In this document: positions 33,195 through 44,700 of the stretch, one piece after another
How the letters are laid out: each line of letters starts with the position of its first letter
Position numbering within the stretch: the stretch's first letter is position 1
Source of the DNA: Timema cristinae
Lineage: Eukaryota; Arthropoda; Insecta; Phasmatodea; Timematidae
NCBI GenBank assembly: GCA_039000515.1
Contig: JBCFYV010003523.1
Span: 1-64,000 of the forward strand
Length of the DNA: 64,000 nt
Direction of reading: 5' to 3'
The notes under the pieces: generated by a model
Seen by the model: only the letters and a program-made list of their open reading frames with translations
Told to the model about the DNA's origin: nothing
The model's database searches: none
Program-made: the position numbers and the translations under genes

Positions 33195-33310
33195 ATAAAA
33201 AGACAAAACAAACATATTAAAATATAACACGTTAAAATGACAAAACATGTTAAAATTATAATACGTTAAAAAGACAAAACAACATGTTAAATTGTAATAA
33301 AACTGTTAAA
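33195..33310. repeat. Short tandem repeats in the LINE 3' UTR
   Basis: Three diverged units with GTTAAAAAGACAAAACAAC and ATGTTAAAATTATAATAC-like halves. The equivalent stretch in copy A is 14290-14410. Internal 3' UTR repeats are a useful marker for this family. Confidence 0.65.
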
Positions 33311-33758
33311 AAGGATCTCAATATGAGATAATATCCAAAAGAGCCACTTTATAAAAGTGACTGAAATGGCATTAAAAAGATCCGCCTGGCCTATAAAACG
33401 GAGTAAACAAATAACTCCATCAGCACTATCGCGTAATAAAAAACGTAAATCACCTTTAAAATCAAGAGCCAGACGGATAGGGGCTAGTTTGCGACACTCC
33501 ACCAAAATGTGATGCACACTAAGGGGAGTATCACAAAACTCACACACTGGAGGTGGATCCCCTCTAAGTAAAAAACTATGGGTCAATGAAGTATGCCCGA
33601 CGCGGAGTCTCGTCACGATGACCTCCTCTCCTAGACTTTCGTATAAAAGAGGGCCATCGCGACACACCGTCCCTGATGGACCGCAGCTTGTTCTGAGCAG
33701 GGGTCGCCAGGTGCGTAAGACTTCCACGCCGAACATAACCCTTTAGATCTAAAAACAT
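33287..33758 (-). pseudogene. Copy B: C-terminal end of ORF2 with CCHC motif
   Basis: The frame reads IVTRLRVGHTSLTHSFLLRG then VCEFCDTPLSVHHILVEC, a C-x2-C-x7-H-x4-C zinc-binding motif. It then reads FKGDLRFLLRD and ends shortly after LLRFIGQADLFNAI. This C-terminal module after RNase H is typical of I-like ORF2 proteins. It is separated from the RNase H frame by one or more shifts between 33736 and 33876. Confidence 0.8.
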
Positions 33759-33875
33759 GACACCCAGACTCGCCTCAGGAGGCAGGCGTGCTGCCTCCTT
33801 GGCTGCCTGATCCGCCAGTTCATTTCCTGGAAGACCAGCGTGACCAGGAATCCAGCAAAAGGCGAGCCCGGGTGC

Positions 33876-34275
33876 TTAGTGAATAATTTTAAAAATTTGT
33901 TCATGTATCATCTGCACGAGGGGATTCCAGGCGTAGAGATTGGACAATGCCAACAGAGCACTCATGGAATCCGTGCAGATGAGGACAGAACGGTGACTAC
34001 TTCGGTATACAAAACACAAAGATTTAAAAATGGCATATAATTCAGCTGTAAAAACACTGGTTTCATTAGGTATACCAAATTTAAAATTGGATCCTTCCAC
34101 AACAAAAGCACATCCCACGGAGACTCCAGATTTAGAGCCATCAGTGTAGATGCGCTCAAATCCGTGAAAGCGAGTGGAGAGGAGCTCAATAAATGTCCTC
34201 TCATATACAAAGTTTGGGGTGGTCGCTTTAGGGAACTTGGCAAGATCAAAATGTCATTTCGGAGGGCGTATCTTC
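33876..34275 (-). pseudogene. Copy B: RNase H domain, readable in one frame
   Basis: One open stretch carries FERIYTDGSKSGVSV, GCAFVVEGSNFKFGIP, TAELYAI and LICTDSMSALLAL. The three acidic positions expected of RNase H (TDGS, AELYAI, TDSMSAL) are all present with normal spacing. This is the best preserved enzymatic domain in the window. It is part of a broken ORF2, so it is not an independent gene. Confidence 0.85.
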
Positions 34276-34321
34276 CAGGGAGAAACTCAACCTGGTGATG
34301 TGGGGATAGCCTTTGGCAGAA

Positions 34322-35250
34322 CTATCCCACACGTGTCGAAAACCGATAGCATCCGGATCCCAACCGGCCTTGTACTACGCCATTTGGTTTCATACAAGAC
34401 ACGGTTAGGGGGATGAAATACAGGGCGGTAAGCAACATTATTTGGCATGCAATGCAGTTTAGACACGTAAGATGCCAGGAGGAAGACCGCCGGTAAGAAA
34501 GAGGGGGCTCACCGGCGTCGGCACAGATGCTGACGACTGGACTAGTACGAAAAGCACCAGTAGCCAGTCGAATGCCAGCATGGTGAACGCTATCGAGCAT
34601 CTTTAACGCCGAGGGTCTAGCGGAACCATATACAAAACTGCCGTAATCAAGTTTTGATCTCACCAAGGCTCTATAGAGGCGCATCAAGGTTTCCCTATCA
34701 GCACCCCAAGAGCGACCACTCACAACTTTAAGTAAATTCAAAGCTTTAATACACCTCGCTTTCAGGTCTTTGATGTGGGGGATCCAAGTTAGTTTAAAAT
34801 CGAATAAAAGTCCCAGGAACCTTACGGTCTCGGAGACAGGTAAAACAACGTTGTTCATTAAAATATTGGGGTCTGGCTGTATTCCGCTTAATCTATGGAA
34901 GTGGACGACAGTCGTATTGGCCGCAGAAAAACGAAAGCCATTACGAGATGCCCACAAGAATAGATTGTTTACAGCGAATATTATCTGTCGTTCAGCCCTG
35001 TGGAGACTTGATGAACTGCAATAAATTGCGTAGTCATCTACAAAAGGCATTAACGAACAGGTAAGCGCACGTTGTCTACAATGCTATTTATAGCAATAGT
35101 GAACAACGTACAAATCAAAGGACTGGCCTGTGCGACCCCATTTTCTTGAATAAAAGCATCGGATAAGGTGTTGTTTAACCTTACCCGAAAGTGTCTATCT
35201 GACATAAAATTAGCTAAAAAAATAGGAAGGTTCCCCCTGAACCCCAATTA
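34322..35250 (-). pseudogene. Copy B: reverse transcriptase palm and thumb
   Basis: The 242-codon minus frame begins with PFVDDYAIYCSSSS, the FVDD variant of the YxDD catalytic loop. It runs through NGFRFSAANTTVVHFHR, VRFLGLLFDFKLTWIPH and ADRETLMRLYRALVRSK. Just upstream, in another frame (35050-35247), are HFRVRLNNTLS and QENGVAQASPLICTLF, the QG(S)P motif region with G changed to A in the usual QGSPL. A frame change separates the two pieces at about 35050. The enzyme would copy element RNA at the nicked target. Confidence 0.88.
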
Positions 35251-35534
35251 AAAAGGTATTTTAAGATGCCGTAGCGCCATGTGGTATCGTATTCCTTCTC
35301 CAAATCAAAGAAAACCGCCAAAAGATGCTGTTTATGGAGAAAGGCGTCACGAACAGCAGTCTCAAGACGGACGAGATGATCCACCGTGGATCGGTTACGG
35401 CGAAAACCACATTGAATATTGGATAGCAGATTGCGGGATTCTAAACACCATATAAGTCTTTATTTATAATTTTTTTCTAATATTTGCATACACAGCTAGT
35501 TAAGGCTATCGGTCTATAACTAGTTGGCTCTAAT

Positions 35535-35891
35535 TTATCTTGCCACTTTTATATATTGGGATAACGGTTGCTTGCCTCCACAGGTTGGGAATTGATGAGA
35601 TTCCCAAACACAATTGTAGAGGTCTAAGAGGAACGCCCGTCCAGCAGGGGACAGTTGGCGCAACATTTCGTAATGGATATCATCCGGGCCAGAAGTTGTA
35701 TTGCCCGCCTGGGACAGGGCATAGGTAAGTTCCTCTTTACTAAAGGGGGAGTTATAATCCTCCCCCCGACTTTGGCCAAAATCAATAATAAGGCGCTCGA
35801 TGCTGCGCTTATGCACCGCGATCTTGTTAGAGTAGCTCGCAGTGCTAGAAATATTGGCGAACATCGAGCCCAATACATTTGCGACCTCCAT
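35535..35891 (-). pseudogene. Copy B: reverse transcriptase fingers
   Basis: The frame contains FSKEELTYALSQAGNTTSG then PDDIHYEMLRQL, the N-terminal RT block of non-LTR elements (A/TxGPDxIxYEML). It then reads FLLDLYNCVWESHQFP. It continues into the palm (34322-35250) only through frame changes between 35250 and 35535. Confidence 0.85.
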
Positions 35892-36385
35892 AGGGAGGAG
35901 ACAAGTGAACCGTTTGACATAAGTGCGGGTTTTTATAAATGGTATTTTTGCTACTACGTACTTTACGAATGTGATCCCAAACCTTGGTTGTGGAGTGGAA
36001 ATAGTAAGGGTTGAAATAAACTGTCTCCAAGACTCTCTTCTGCTTTCTCGAATGATGCGGCGAGCTCTAGCACGTAGAATACGGAATGACTCCAGATTCT
36101 CCGAAGTTGGACGTCGATGAAAGAGACGTAGGGCCCTTCGACAGTTAGAAATAGCCAGCCGGCACTCCTCGTTCCACCAGGGAACAGGACGGTGGCGCGG
36201 GTTTGGCGAGGATTTCGGGATGGATGCCCTCGCCGCCGCTATGACCGTCGAAGTAAATTGCCCAGCCTTAACATCGACGTCAGGAGAATGGGTTCTTCGA
36301 ATACGGCTAGCTCGCGGAATTTATCCCAGTTAGCACGTTTGAGAACCCATTGGGGGAACCTTGCTGTACTGGGAGAATCTTTAAT
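35892..36385 (-). pseudogene. Copy B: EN-RT linker
   Basis: Minus-strand pieces are WVLKRANWDKFRELAVFEEP, then a VPWWNEECRLAIS-like stretch in another frame, then RARARRIIRES and KVWDHIRKVRSSKN. Such W-N-E-E-C and I-R-K-x-R-S blocks lie between endonuclease and RT in I/Jockey-type elements. At 36380-36395 the copy jumps relative to copy A and lacks the end of the endonuclease. Confidence 0.7.
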
Positions 36386-38248
36386 TTAAAAAACCAGGTT
36401 TTCCCCAAAACAAGAAAATGTTTCCCCTTTTAAAATTCCCCCCACGGGGCGCTTTTCCCCAAAATGATATGGGGGCGGGAAGTTGTATAAAGAGGGGCCT
36501 TTTAGAGTCCCCTTGGGGAAAAAACGTTCACCTGGTGGAGGGAAAAAGCAGCATAAAGGTTACCTCCATAAGGGAAAGGGGGCTTGCAGCAATCACTTTG
36601 GAATCAGAGAAATATTTATTTCTTAAAGATATAGTTTCTGGGGCAAAAATAAACCAACCCCCCGAGCCCGAAACAAAGTGGCTTGGGCGGTTACGATTTT
36701 CCCTCGTTTCCCCCGAAACATCGGGGGTTTTCAGTTTTTGGGGAAGTGGGTTTCCCTCAAAACACAAGAGGGGGATGCCGGGGAAAAAATTAGTATTTAA
36801 ATTTTTTCTCCGGGGATAAAACCCCTTTCAATTCCCCTTTTTGTAGCGAAAATTATTTATTAAATATAATTTAAAATTAAAAATCCTCAAAAATTCCCTA
36901 ACCCCTATCCTTTTTTAAAATAAAAAATTTTTTGGGGGACTTTTTTTTGGTTTCCCCTTTTTTTCCCCAAACCTTTTGGGCCCCCGTTCAGGAGAGGGGT
37001 TTGGTTTGTCCTGTAGAGACCGGGCGGGGGACCCCTTTCCGAAGGGTTTTTTTAAAGCCTTCGCGCTTTTTTTAAAAGAATTTTTTTGGGGGGGTTCCCC
37101 CGCTTTGGGCCCTTTCCCCCAAAGGGACCAAATGGGGCTCGCCTTTGCGACCTCCGTTACCACCATCATCCCGACCTCCGGAAATTCCTGAGGCGGGGTT
37201 TAAGGGCCCCCGACAACGGTCGCCTTTGGGTTTTGGGGCCCTGGGGGGCCTTCGGGGGTGTTCCCGAGTGGGGGTAGGGGGGGGTTTCCCCAGGGGCTCG
37301 GGGGGGTCCCCCGAGGAGGGGCCCCCCCTTGGGGGTTCCCCCGGGAGGGCTTTGGGGGTCCCCCCGAAAGGGGGCCTTTCCCCGGGGGGAAAGGTGGTGG
37401 AGGCGACTTCGGCGGGTGGGCCCCCTTTTTTCTAATTTTGGGGGACCCCCATAGATGGGGGCTGGGTTTTCCCTTTGGGTTCTCCAAAAGAGCGAGTGGC
37501 CCAGGGGCGTGTGGGGTATTAACAATATTAACTGCGCAATGGAAATTGGGGGAATTTATGTTTGGCTTAAAAATTTTCTAAAAAAGATGTCTGGGGGTAC
37601 CCCCAGCTTTTACTTTTTAAAAATATTCCCTTGCGGGGGCCCGGGGATAAGGGTTTTCTTTCCCCATTGGATCTCCCGGAACCCTTTTTTTTCCCCCCCT
37701 TTCCATTTTGGGCAGGTCCCGAAAACCCAAACGAATGCGGGGAAACCCTTTCAGTTGATGGGAAAAATTTTGGGGCTCACCCCGGTGGGAAACGGACCTC
37801 CTGTCCGCAATTCCCCCAAGTTGGCCTTCCTTGGCAAACTCATTTTGTATGCCCAAATTCCCGGCACTGAAAAGCAGCGCCCCAGGAATTTGGGGAACGT
37901 TTTGGCCCGAAATTTTGGGAAAATGGAACCCGGGTCGAACCCCCTTTTGGGGGGGGAGGGGGCAAAGGGAGGATTAGGGGTTCCGTTTTTTATCTTGTCC
38001 GTTCTTTTTGGGGAAATACTAACCTTTGGTGACGGTGGGGGGGAAAAGCTCCTCACAGTATCCTTTAATGCCCCGCAGCCCAGGGCATAACAAAATGGAC
38101 CCCTCCCCTTTCAAAAATTGAGGGAAACCCGTGGGTTTCCCCCTTCACCGGAAAATTTGCCTTTTTACTCAACGGTTTTAAAATTTTGGAGTTTGCCCTA
38201 AAAATTTAGGATTGGTGGGTCGGGCATATCTGAATCATAATGGTGCCA
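36386..38248 (-). pseudogene. Copy B: distorted endonuclease and ORF1 part
   Basis: Alignable by landmarks to copy A (GCGGGAAGTTGTATAAAGAG; the GC-rich block at 37250-37400; AACTGCGCAATGG; TGCCCAAATTCC). In 37751-38056 (minus) a gag knuckle region equivalent to copy A is recognisable only as RCFSVPGIWAY-like strings. The many stacked open frames on both strands here result from G/C homopolymers and are not genes. Confidence 0.55.
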
Positions 38249-38509
38249 TCACGCAGTTCCCTTAAATTAATAATAAAATAGTTCAATGTACCACTTAATA
38301 ATACAAACTCAAAATCTACCTATCTTAATCACTGTGATAAAGAAAAAATCATTTACCTAAAAAACCTTCATTTTTAGAAATATTCGTTAACAGTTATTGC
38401 TGTTTTAGTGAGTAAATAACATGCTAATTTTTGACAGATTCAAAAAACATGAAGTTACACACAAATTGAATAGTCACAGCTGTTATTATCGTTACCAAGT
38501 TCTAATATT
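38249..38509. other. No gene seen
   Basis: Normal AT-rich sequence resumes abruptly after the LINE 5' junction. Confidence 0.55.
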
Positions 38510-38810
38510 TATCATTGGACTCATTATTATTTCTATTTGGATTTTCAAATTAAAAATATCTCCTATAATTTTTCCTTGGATTTGAAGCAGATATTTTTTC
38601 CTATGATAAAGTGAGACATTAAACAAAGATCTTCTAATCGGTCATAATATATTAAGGGAATTTCCTAGCTTTAGACATTCTGAGATTAGAAAAAATCTCA
38701 GGATGACAGATGACAAGGGAAAAGTGAAACCAGGGGTATGGACTACCACTATTACTAGGGGGAGGGGGGGGCCTTGCTAAAATTTGAGGTGATCTTAGGC
38801 TGTGGAATAG
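38510..38810 (+). repeat. Interspersed repeat B, copy 2
   Basis: Diverged relative of 30785-31110, sharing TTTTTCCTTGGATTTGAA, ATGATAAAGTGAGAC and CCTTGCTAAAATTTG in order. It includes a G-rich stretch near 38758-38772. Confidence 0.5.
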
Positions 38811-39016
38811 AGGTTTTAGGTAACTGGATTTTTAAAGTATTTGTTAAATGATGGATTTTTCAAGTTGTTTTATTCGTTTTGGCATTCGCATCATGCTTAG
38901 AGATCACTAAACAAGTTTCGGCTAGTAAGAGTTCTTAAGATTATAGTGTCTGTAGGCTAGTATTAATAGCCTCTTAAAAACTAGTAGGCAGTGACAATCC
39001 TAACAAGCCACAACTA

Positions 39017-39183
39017 CAGTAGCCCCATAGCTTCTTTGGTGTGATTTCAGAAGTCAAGTGCTAAACCTATGTTTTTGAAGATCATATGGTTCGGCGTAGG
39101 ATACATAATTTGATCTGGTACCTTTTCAAAGCGTCAGTTGTCAGCAGTGAGCTGTCAGCACCATAGAAGCCATGGGGCTAATG
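39017..39183. mobile_element. Tc1/mariner-like MITE, copy 2
   Basis: 167 bp flanked by TA (39015-39016 and 39184-39185). The ends CAGTAGCCCCATAGCTTCTT and the reverse complement of AGAAGCCATGGGGCTAATG are the family inverted repeats. Its interior is the reverse complement of the interior of the copy at 6964 (ATGATCT, ACGCC, TTTTCAAAGC). It is shorter through loss of subterminal sequence. Confidence 0.88.
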
Positions 39184-39185
39184 TA

Positions 39186-40270
39186 AGTTTTCTATTCAGA
39201 ATACTATAGTAGTTATATCATTTTAATATTTGATGATATGTTTGAAGTTGGTACGTTATAAGACTAGGGATTGACAGTTTTAATTTTAAAATTGTTCTGT
39301 AGAAGTCTCGGTGATGAAAATACAGTGGTAGAGAGTAATACAAGAATTGCCCAACTCGAGAGTTCTTAACTCTTTACTAACTTTTCAACTTTAATAGGAC
39401 TTTTCCCGACATTAGGGGGAGGGGGCGAGGAGTGATACTCCAACAGCCCAGCACGACACCTTGGAATATTCTGATGTTAGATATGCTAAAATCTTCCTGG
39501 ATGAATATCATTATAATAATAAAAAACTTTATTTCATTCAGTTTTGGACCGTGCCAAGTTCTTGGGTTAAAATACAGAACACACAGACAGCAATCCTACA
39601 TACTGACAACCTGAATTGACAATCTACAGACATACACTTTGTTTATCTGAAGTTAGAGATAATTTCAATATATATATTATATGACGTTAATTTTCCATCT
39701 ATGTGTTTGAAATTCCATTTGTTTTGTGAGACATTATGGGTAAAATTAAAAAAGAATAGAAATAAATATAATGCATTTAAATATAATAAAGTTTAATAAT
39801 CTCATGGTTTTGATATGCTTTGAAGATGAAGTTGATAAACTCGAATAAGTAGTTTGATTCTTAACTATTTTTGTTCCAAAGAAAATTTTTACTTTTGCAT
39901 AAAAAAATTGTTAGTTTAATATTCACCATATCAAAACATCCAAGGAAATTCCCAATGCTTTCACCCAAACAAGTTGTTAAATTATACTACATATTTAGAA
40001 AAAAACAATGGCCACTACATATGTTGCTCAGTACAACAAAATCTTTAGAAAGTAACAATATATATATATACACAACACATATACATGCAAACATTGGTGT
40101 TTATTTTATTAGTCTGCATAAACGTTTGAGTCTTGATTGAGATCTGAAGTTAAATCATTTAGTATGCTTTAAATTTCCTTTATATCTCATATCAATATAT
40201 TTTTCTCTGATTATGTTTAGTGTGAACTGTCTACATACAACATTGGATAACAATGATAATTATATTCAAG
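39186..40270. other. No gene seen
   Basis: AT-rich. Short frames only, none with a recognised domain. Confidence 0.5.
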
Positions 40271-40680
40271 GCCGTATTTGCCTGGGCACCTGTAGGGTAA
40301 GCAGGTTCGGACGCGGCAAACTGTATTTTAAAAAAAAGAAGACTTAATTGATGATACGTCTGATTCTTCCAATCCGGCTGTGAATTTCATCACGCATGAA
40401 GGGAAATAACTTGTGTAGTTAAACGTGATCAAATTATTGGTGCTGCTTGGAGATGAATACCGTGTGTGGGAGCGATGGGATACTTAGTTTCCCGGGTTTA
40501 TTCGTTGGAGCCGAAAGATGCCGAGTGTCCATATTCTGTTCATCGATTCACAGTTCGAGGGCAGATTCGTTCACAATGCCTGACAGAGCCAACAAAATTT
40601 CAAGGAGGAGGGGGGGGGGGTGCACATCCCGTCAATTGTCGGCAGGCCAGAAACAATTCTAAATGATAATACAGTTCTAG
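40271..40680. other. Moderately GC-rich island, unassigned
   Basis: It starts with AAGGCCGTATTTGCCTGGGC, which resembles some DNA-transposon ends, and includes an 11-base G run at 40610-40620. Two overlapping forward frames (40447-40666) carry no recognisable domain. Confidence 0.35.
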
Positions 40681-41110
40681 AGCTATCTGATGTTTTTTTT
40701 TATGGCAAACTAACTGCCGTAGGATAAGACAAATCTATATATTTAAAACACCTAAAAGTCAGTTCAGGTAGGAATTTGTTCTCTGAATGGCCTTTTCCCA
40801 TATCAGAAAATCTATTATATAATAGGTTATTTGTGGGAAAAAAGACCTTTCGATAGTTTAATTCCTACCGTGAATGGAGTATTGAAGCTTCTCTGAAGGG
40901 TTTTTATAGTAACATAGCCCCCTAGTAATGTAGGCGAGAACAAATTCTAAAGATTAAAAAAAACTGTAATAACCATAGGAAGTGTTTTTTTATGGCAACA
41001 TAGCCCTAAACTGTTGGAGGCTGGGACAAATTCTATATAATTAAAACACCTCTAGAAGCTCTCTGAGTTCTTTTTTATGGAAAACACAAGCCACTAATTT
41101 GCATGGTACT
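40681..41110. repeat. Diverged tandem repeat, about 3 to 4 units
   Basis: Landmarks TTTTTTTATGGCAACATAG, GACAAATTCTATATA and TTTAAAACACCT recur at about 40690, 40900, 40985 and 41070 with irregular spacing. Confidence 0.6.
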
Positions 41111-41379
41111 TTAAGTTGATATGGTTTTGAACCATAATAAAAAGCCGTTATGTATTTTTGTACATACAATTTTCGAGGGAGGAGTTGAATCCCCAAAACC
41201 CCCTGGACTAATGCCTGTATGTTAACTTTTTTCCTATCCCTTATTGTCAGTTGCGTGTTTGAATAATATATTCAAAGTTTTAGTGTTCTCAAACATAAAA
41301 CTTCTATTAATGCACTTGACATTATTATCATTATGAAAGAAAATAATTTTTAAAGTGGTGTTATTTTTGTTCTTATAAA

Positions 41380-41720
41380 ATTTTCAGAAGGGCCTTTTTT
41401 CCTAAATGTTTCTTTTATATCGTGAAGGTGGTGGTGTAACATCCGGAATGATTACGAAAGTACACTAAAACAACAAATAGGCGTGACTTAACCCGTTTGC
41501 TTGATGAACTGGGTGCGTGGAAGATCGACACAATCCCGTCGGACGCACCTTCGCGGTTACTGGCAGGGTAAAATGGACGCGGTGCAATCAGAGAAAACAT
41601 TCAGAGTTGATTTGACATGCGCAGTGAAGATATCCCCTGTCGATAAGGTTCCCGGAACGGCCAGGACCTTCCCGAAGCTTGTGTCGGCATGCGCTAAATA
41701 TGTATTCCTTGTGATCTAGA
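41380..41720. promoter_or_regulatory. CpG-containing island, candidate promoter or first exon
   Basis: Locally GC-rich and CpG-rich compared with its AT-rich surroundings, with GCATGCGC and TGCGCA words like NRF1-type sites. On the minus strand an ATG near 41600 opens MFSLIAPRPFYPASNREG, ending at a donor-like AAG|GTGCGT. A 72-codon forward frame (41501-41719) overlaps. I recognise neither protein and cannot decide the strand. Confidence 0.3.
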
Positions 41721-44700
41721 TTGTGACATCCCTTAATTTTCCATCTCTCCCTCTTCTGGTGCTTTATTATATATAATATGGCGCCTGTGCCATCAAAATT
41801 TTTACAATGGGGCTAAGGGTTCGTAACTGAGATAGGATAAGCTCCGGCTTTTTCTACTTAAATGGTAAGGTCAAATTCACTTAGGCAAATTTAACTTTTC
41901 TTGTTAATTGTAAAGATGTTTACAAAAATTTCTTTTCGACCTATTTTTTTAAGATTCAAAAATAATTTTGAAAATAAATCAGGACTGTTAGAAAAATTAT
42001 ATAGTGTTCTTTAGATGTCGCTTCGTTGTAGGTGATGGCGTTTATGCCGGTTGAGTTATAATTAATCGATGTTTCGTTAGTATGTTTTAATGGGTATCGT
42101 TTCCATGAATAGCTATATTTAAATAATGTTACGTTGAACTATAAAATATTTGAATTTAGGATTTTTTATTGTTGATTTGCACATGCCAGTTTGATGGGAC
42201 GATATTTAATATTTGAATTTATATTTCTTGGTTGTTTTGTTTTGAACATGTAGTTCTCATGGTGAATATTTAATTAATTGAATTCTATATTATCTTGGTT
42301 TTTTTTTGCATATAAGAAAGGGCACCTATAAGTGGACTTAGAATTAACTACTTTTAACTAAATTTTCTTGTTGTAATGCCGTATGGCTATGTTCATAACT
42401 TTTAATGGAGTCTAATTTACATTTATACTTTTATCCAATATCTTATGTTAAGTTTAATTAATCTGATATATTGTTTTCACCTCAGGCACTCTTTAATTTG
42501 GCTACAATTCGTTGTGGTATATGAATTTCGTTTATATTTTTTTATATACATCTTCACTTCAAAACTATGTTGAACGTTGATAGAACTGTTATATATCTAA
42601 TTGTGCAATTGCAAATAAATATCGATTATCATGACTTACTACTAATAATTTACTATAAATTGCCTCTCCATACCCTAGGTATTAGATCTAATATATTTCT
42701 ATTAATTTATTGTGGAAATGATAGGCAGGTTGCAGTATCTCCACTGCTATTTAGAGGTAGACGGCCCCTTTTGATAACAGCATCAGTTTGAGTTGCGAGC
42801 TTGGTATTGGAATGTTTTGGGGTAAAACGTTTCAAAAGCCTTGAACTCCTAGCACTCACTTCTATTGCTTCCCTTTTATTTATTATTACTATTAAATTAT
42901 TATTTGAGCATCCTCCTTTTGGGATTGGTTCAGTGTTTATGTTAGATTGACTAAATGTCCTGGTAGGTTGTGTTTGTATTTCGACAGCTTACTTTAAGTA
43001 AAGAAAAAAATAAATGAGAAAGCTAATTAGTGGGGTCTGTATCATTCTTTGGCCAAAGAATTAAAAAAGAAGAACGATGAAGTTTAACATCTAGAACGTT
43101 TAGATATTAGACTATCAAGAGGAATTTCGTCTCTCCAAATAAAAGTACGAAATAAACTCCCAACATTGTTTATTACAGAAGAAGAATAAATGTTCACGAC
43201 CCAGTACATCCTGTTTGCATTGAGAAAAAAATTAATAAAATGGATTAATTTGCCGTGAATGGAAGCAAACGAAACGGAAAGTGACTTTTCAAAATCAAAT
43301 AGGAATTTCAATTGTGGGTTACAACGCAAAATCTGTACAAGTACAGGTTTTAGAGAATGCTGAAAAAATCCTGATATTTATTAATAGATTATTTAGTTTA
43401 TTTGAGAATCAAGGCTCATTGTTTTGTCCACCATGCACTCCATTTGTGGGTATTTTCATACCTGGAAGGATCTCCCGGGTTCTTGGGTCGGATAAAATCC
43501 CACAGCTGATTGCCAGCTCATGAAAAAAGCAATTTCAGCGAGTCTGTGTTCTTAGTTTTAAAATTAGAAGTAGTGTTTGACGAGGATAGTTAGGATGCCA
43601 TCTCACTGCTTGAAACTGAAGTACAATTACTGGTGCAATGTTATTACAAAGGTTATTGCTGTTTTAAATTGTTTTCTTCTCTAGGACTGCCTTACTACGG
43701 TAATGTGAAGTTTTTGTAAGTTAATACATAATGGGAAATTTTTAATGTGTTATGGTGCTAATTGCTAAGTTTGGCCATTTATAGCCAGGTTCATCTCACT
43801 GCTTGGGGGGGGTAAGGGATATATGTTTATCCCATCATTTGATACTACGAGGATATTTACAAGATATTGTGTAATAATAGATTTGTTTAAAGAAACAGTC
43901 GGCACAATTTGTTGCAGGTAGATTATTACTCTATCATAGTTGACTCAGCCCTTATAGTAAACGCAATTGACCAATGATACTGAGTTTTAAACTGTTTTAG
44001 GATTGAGGTCAGTGCAGATTGAAGGGGACGTGGTGGATCTTCACTACTCGACCAATAGTGAAGGGGTGGGTATCCATAGCAACCAATACACGCAGCAGAT
44101 TTCGTGACAGTCACTGAGTATGCTTGATAGTAATAACACGCAAAACTCCCACTATGTGTCAACTATGTTCCCCAGTATATACACACGTTATCATAAGCAG
44201 TTTAAATCTCAGTGTAATCTGTGTCATGCACTCTGGTAAACAAAGAGGGGCTGGCAGAAGAGTTGTGTATTTGAATTTGGTAACAAATCAGGACTTGGTA
44301 GCGAGTTCCTGACAGAGGCAGCTATCCATTTTCTGGATGCACTTCATGGAGTGGATATTGGTAAAAATTAGAAAACAGAGCTTGCAATAATATCCCAAAT
44401 ATATGTCAGGTATTTATTCAGGTTACAGGTTATAGTTAAAGTGGTTAATCCTCATGTCTACTATTATTCTTTGCATCAGCACACACTCTAAAATTAGTGG
44501 GTTTAGGCTCAGTAATATCTTGTATCGTAAGAACTTATAATTTCTGGCACTTTACAGGATTCTTTATAATATTTTCACTGCTTCTAGTCTATAGTAATCA
44601 TTTAACTACATTTTTCAGTAAATATAATTTGACTATTAATGTTCCTCTCAGTAACACAATGGTCTGCGTGAGAAGGCAGCTTGTTGAACATTTGGAGCTT

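Larger units (their letters stand above)
32989..38248 (-). mobile_element. I-like non-LTR retrotransposon, copy B, 5' truncated
   Basis: Same element as copy A, about 5.26 kb. The 3' end is exact: on the plus strand ATTATTATTATTG (tail) then TTGTTTAAAGGCCCATCG. Similarity to copy A stops at about 38248 inside ORF1, after AATGGTGCC, which I read as 5' truncation during reverse transcription. No clear target duplication is seen. From 33.0 to 36.3 kb the sequence is clean and gives long readable RT and RNase H segments. From about 36.4 kb to the end it is distorted by G/C run-length changes. Confidence 0.88.

Noticed and set aside
36418..38090. Several long overlapping frames on both strands (up to 211 codons), Gly/Pro-rich
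   Set aside because: They follow G/C homopolymers inside the noisy 5' half of LINE copy B and are mirrored on the opposite strand. The real coding strand is minus and frameshifted.
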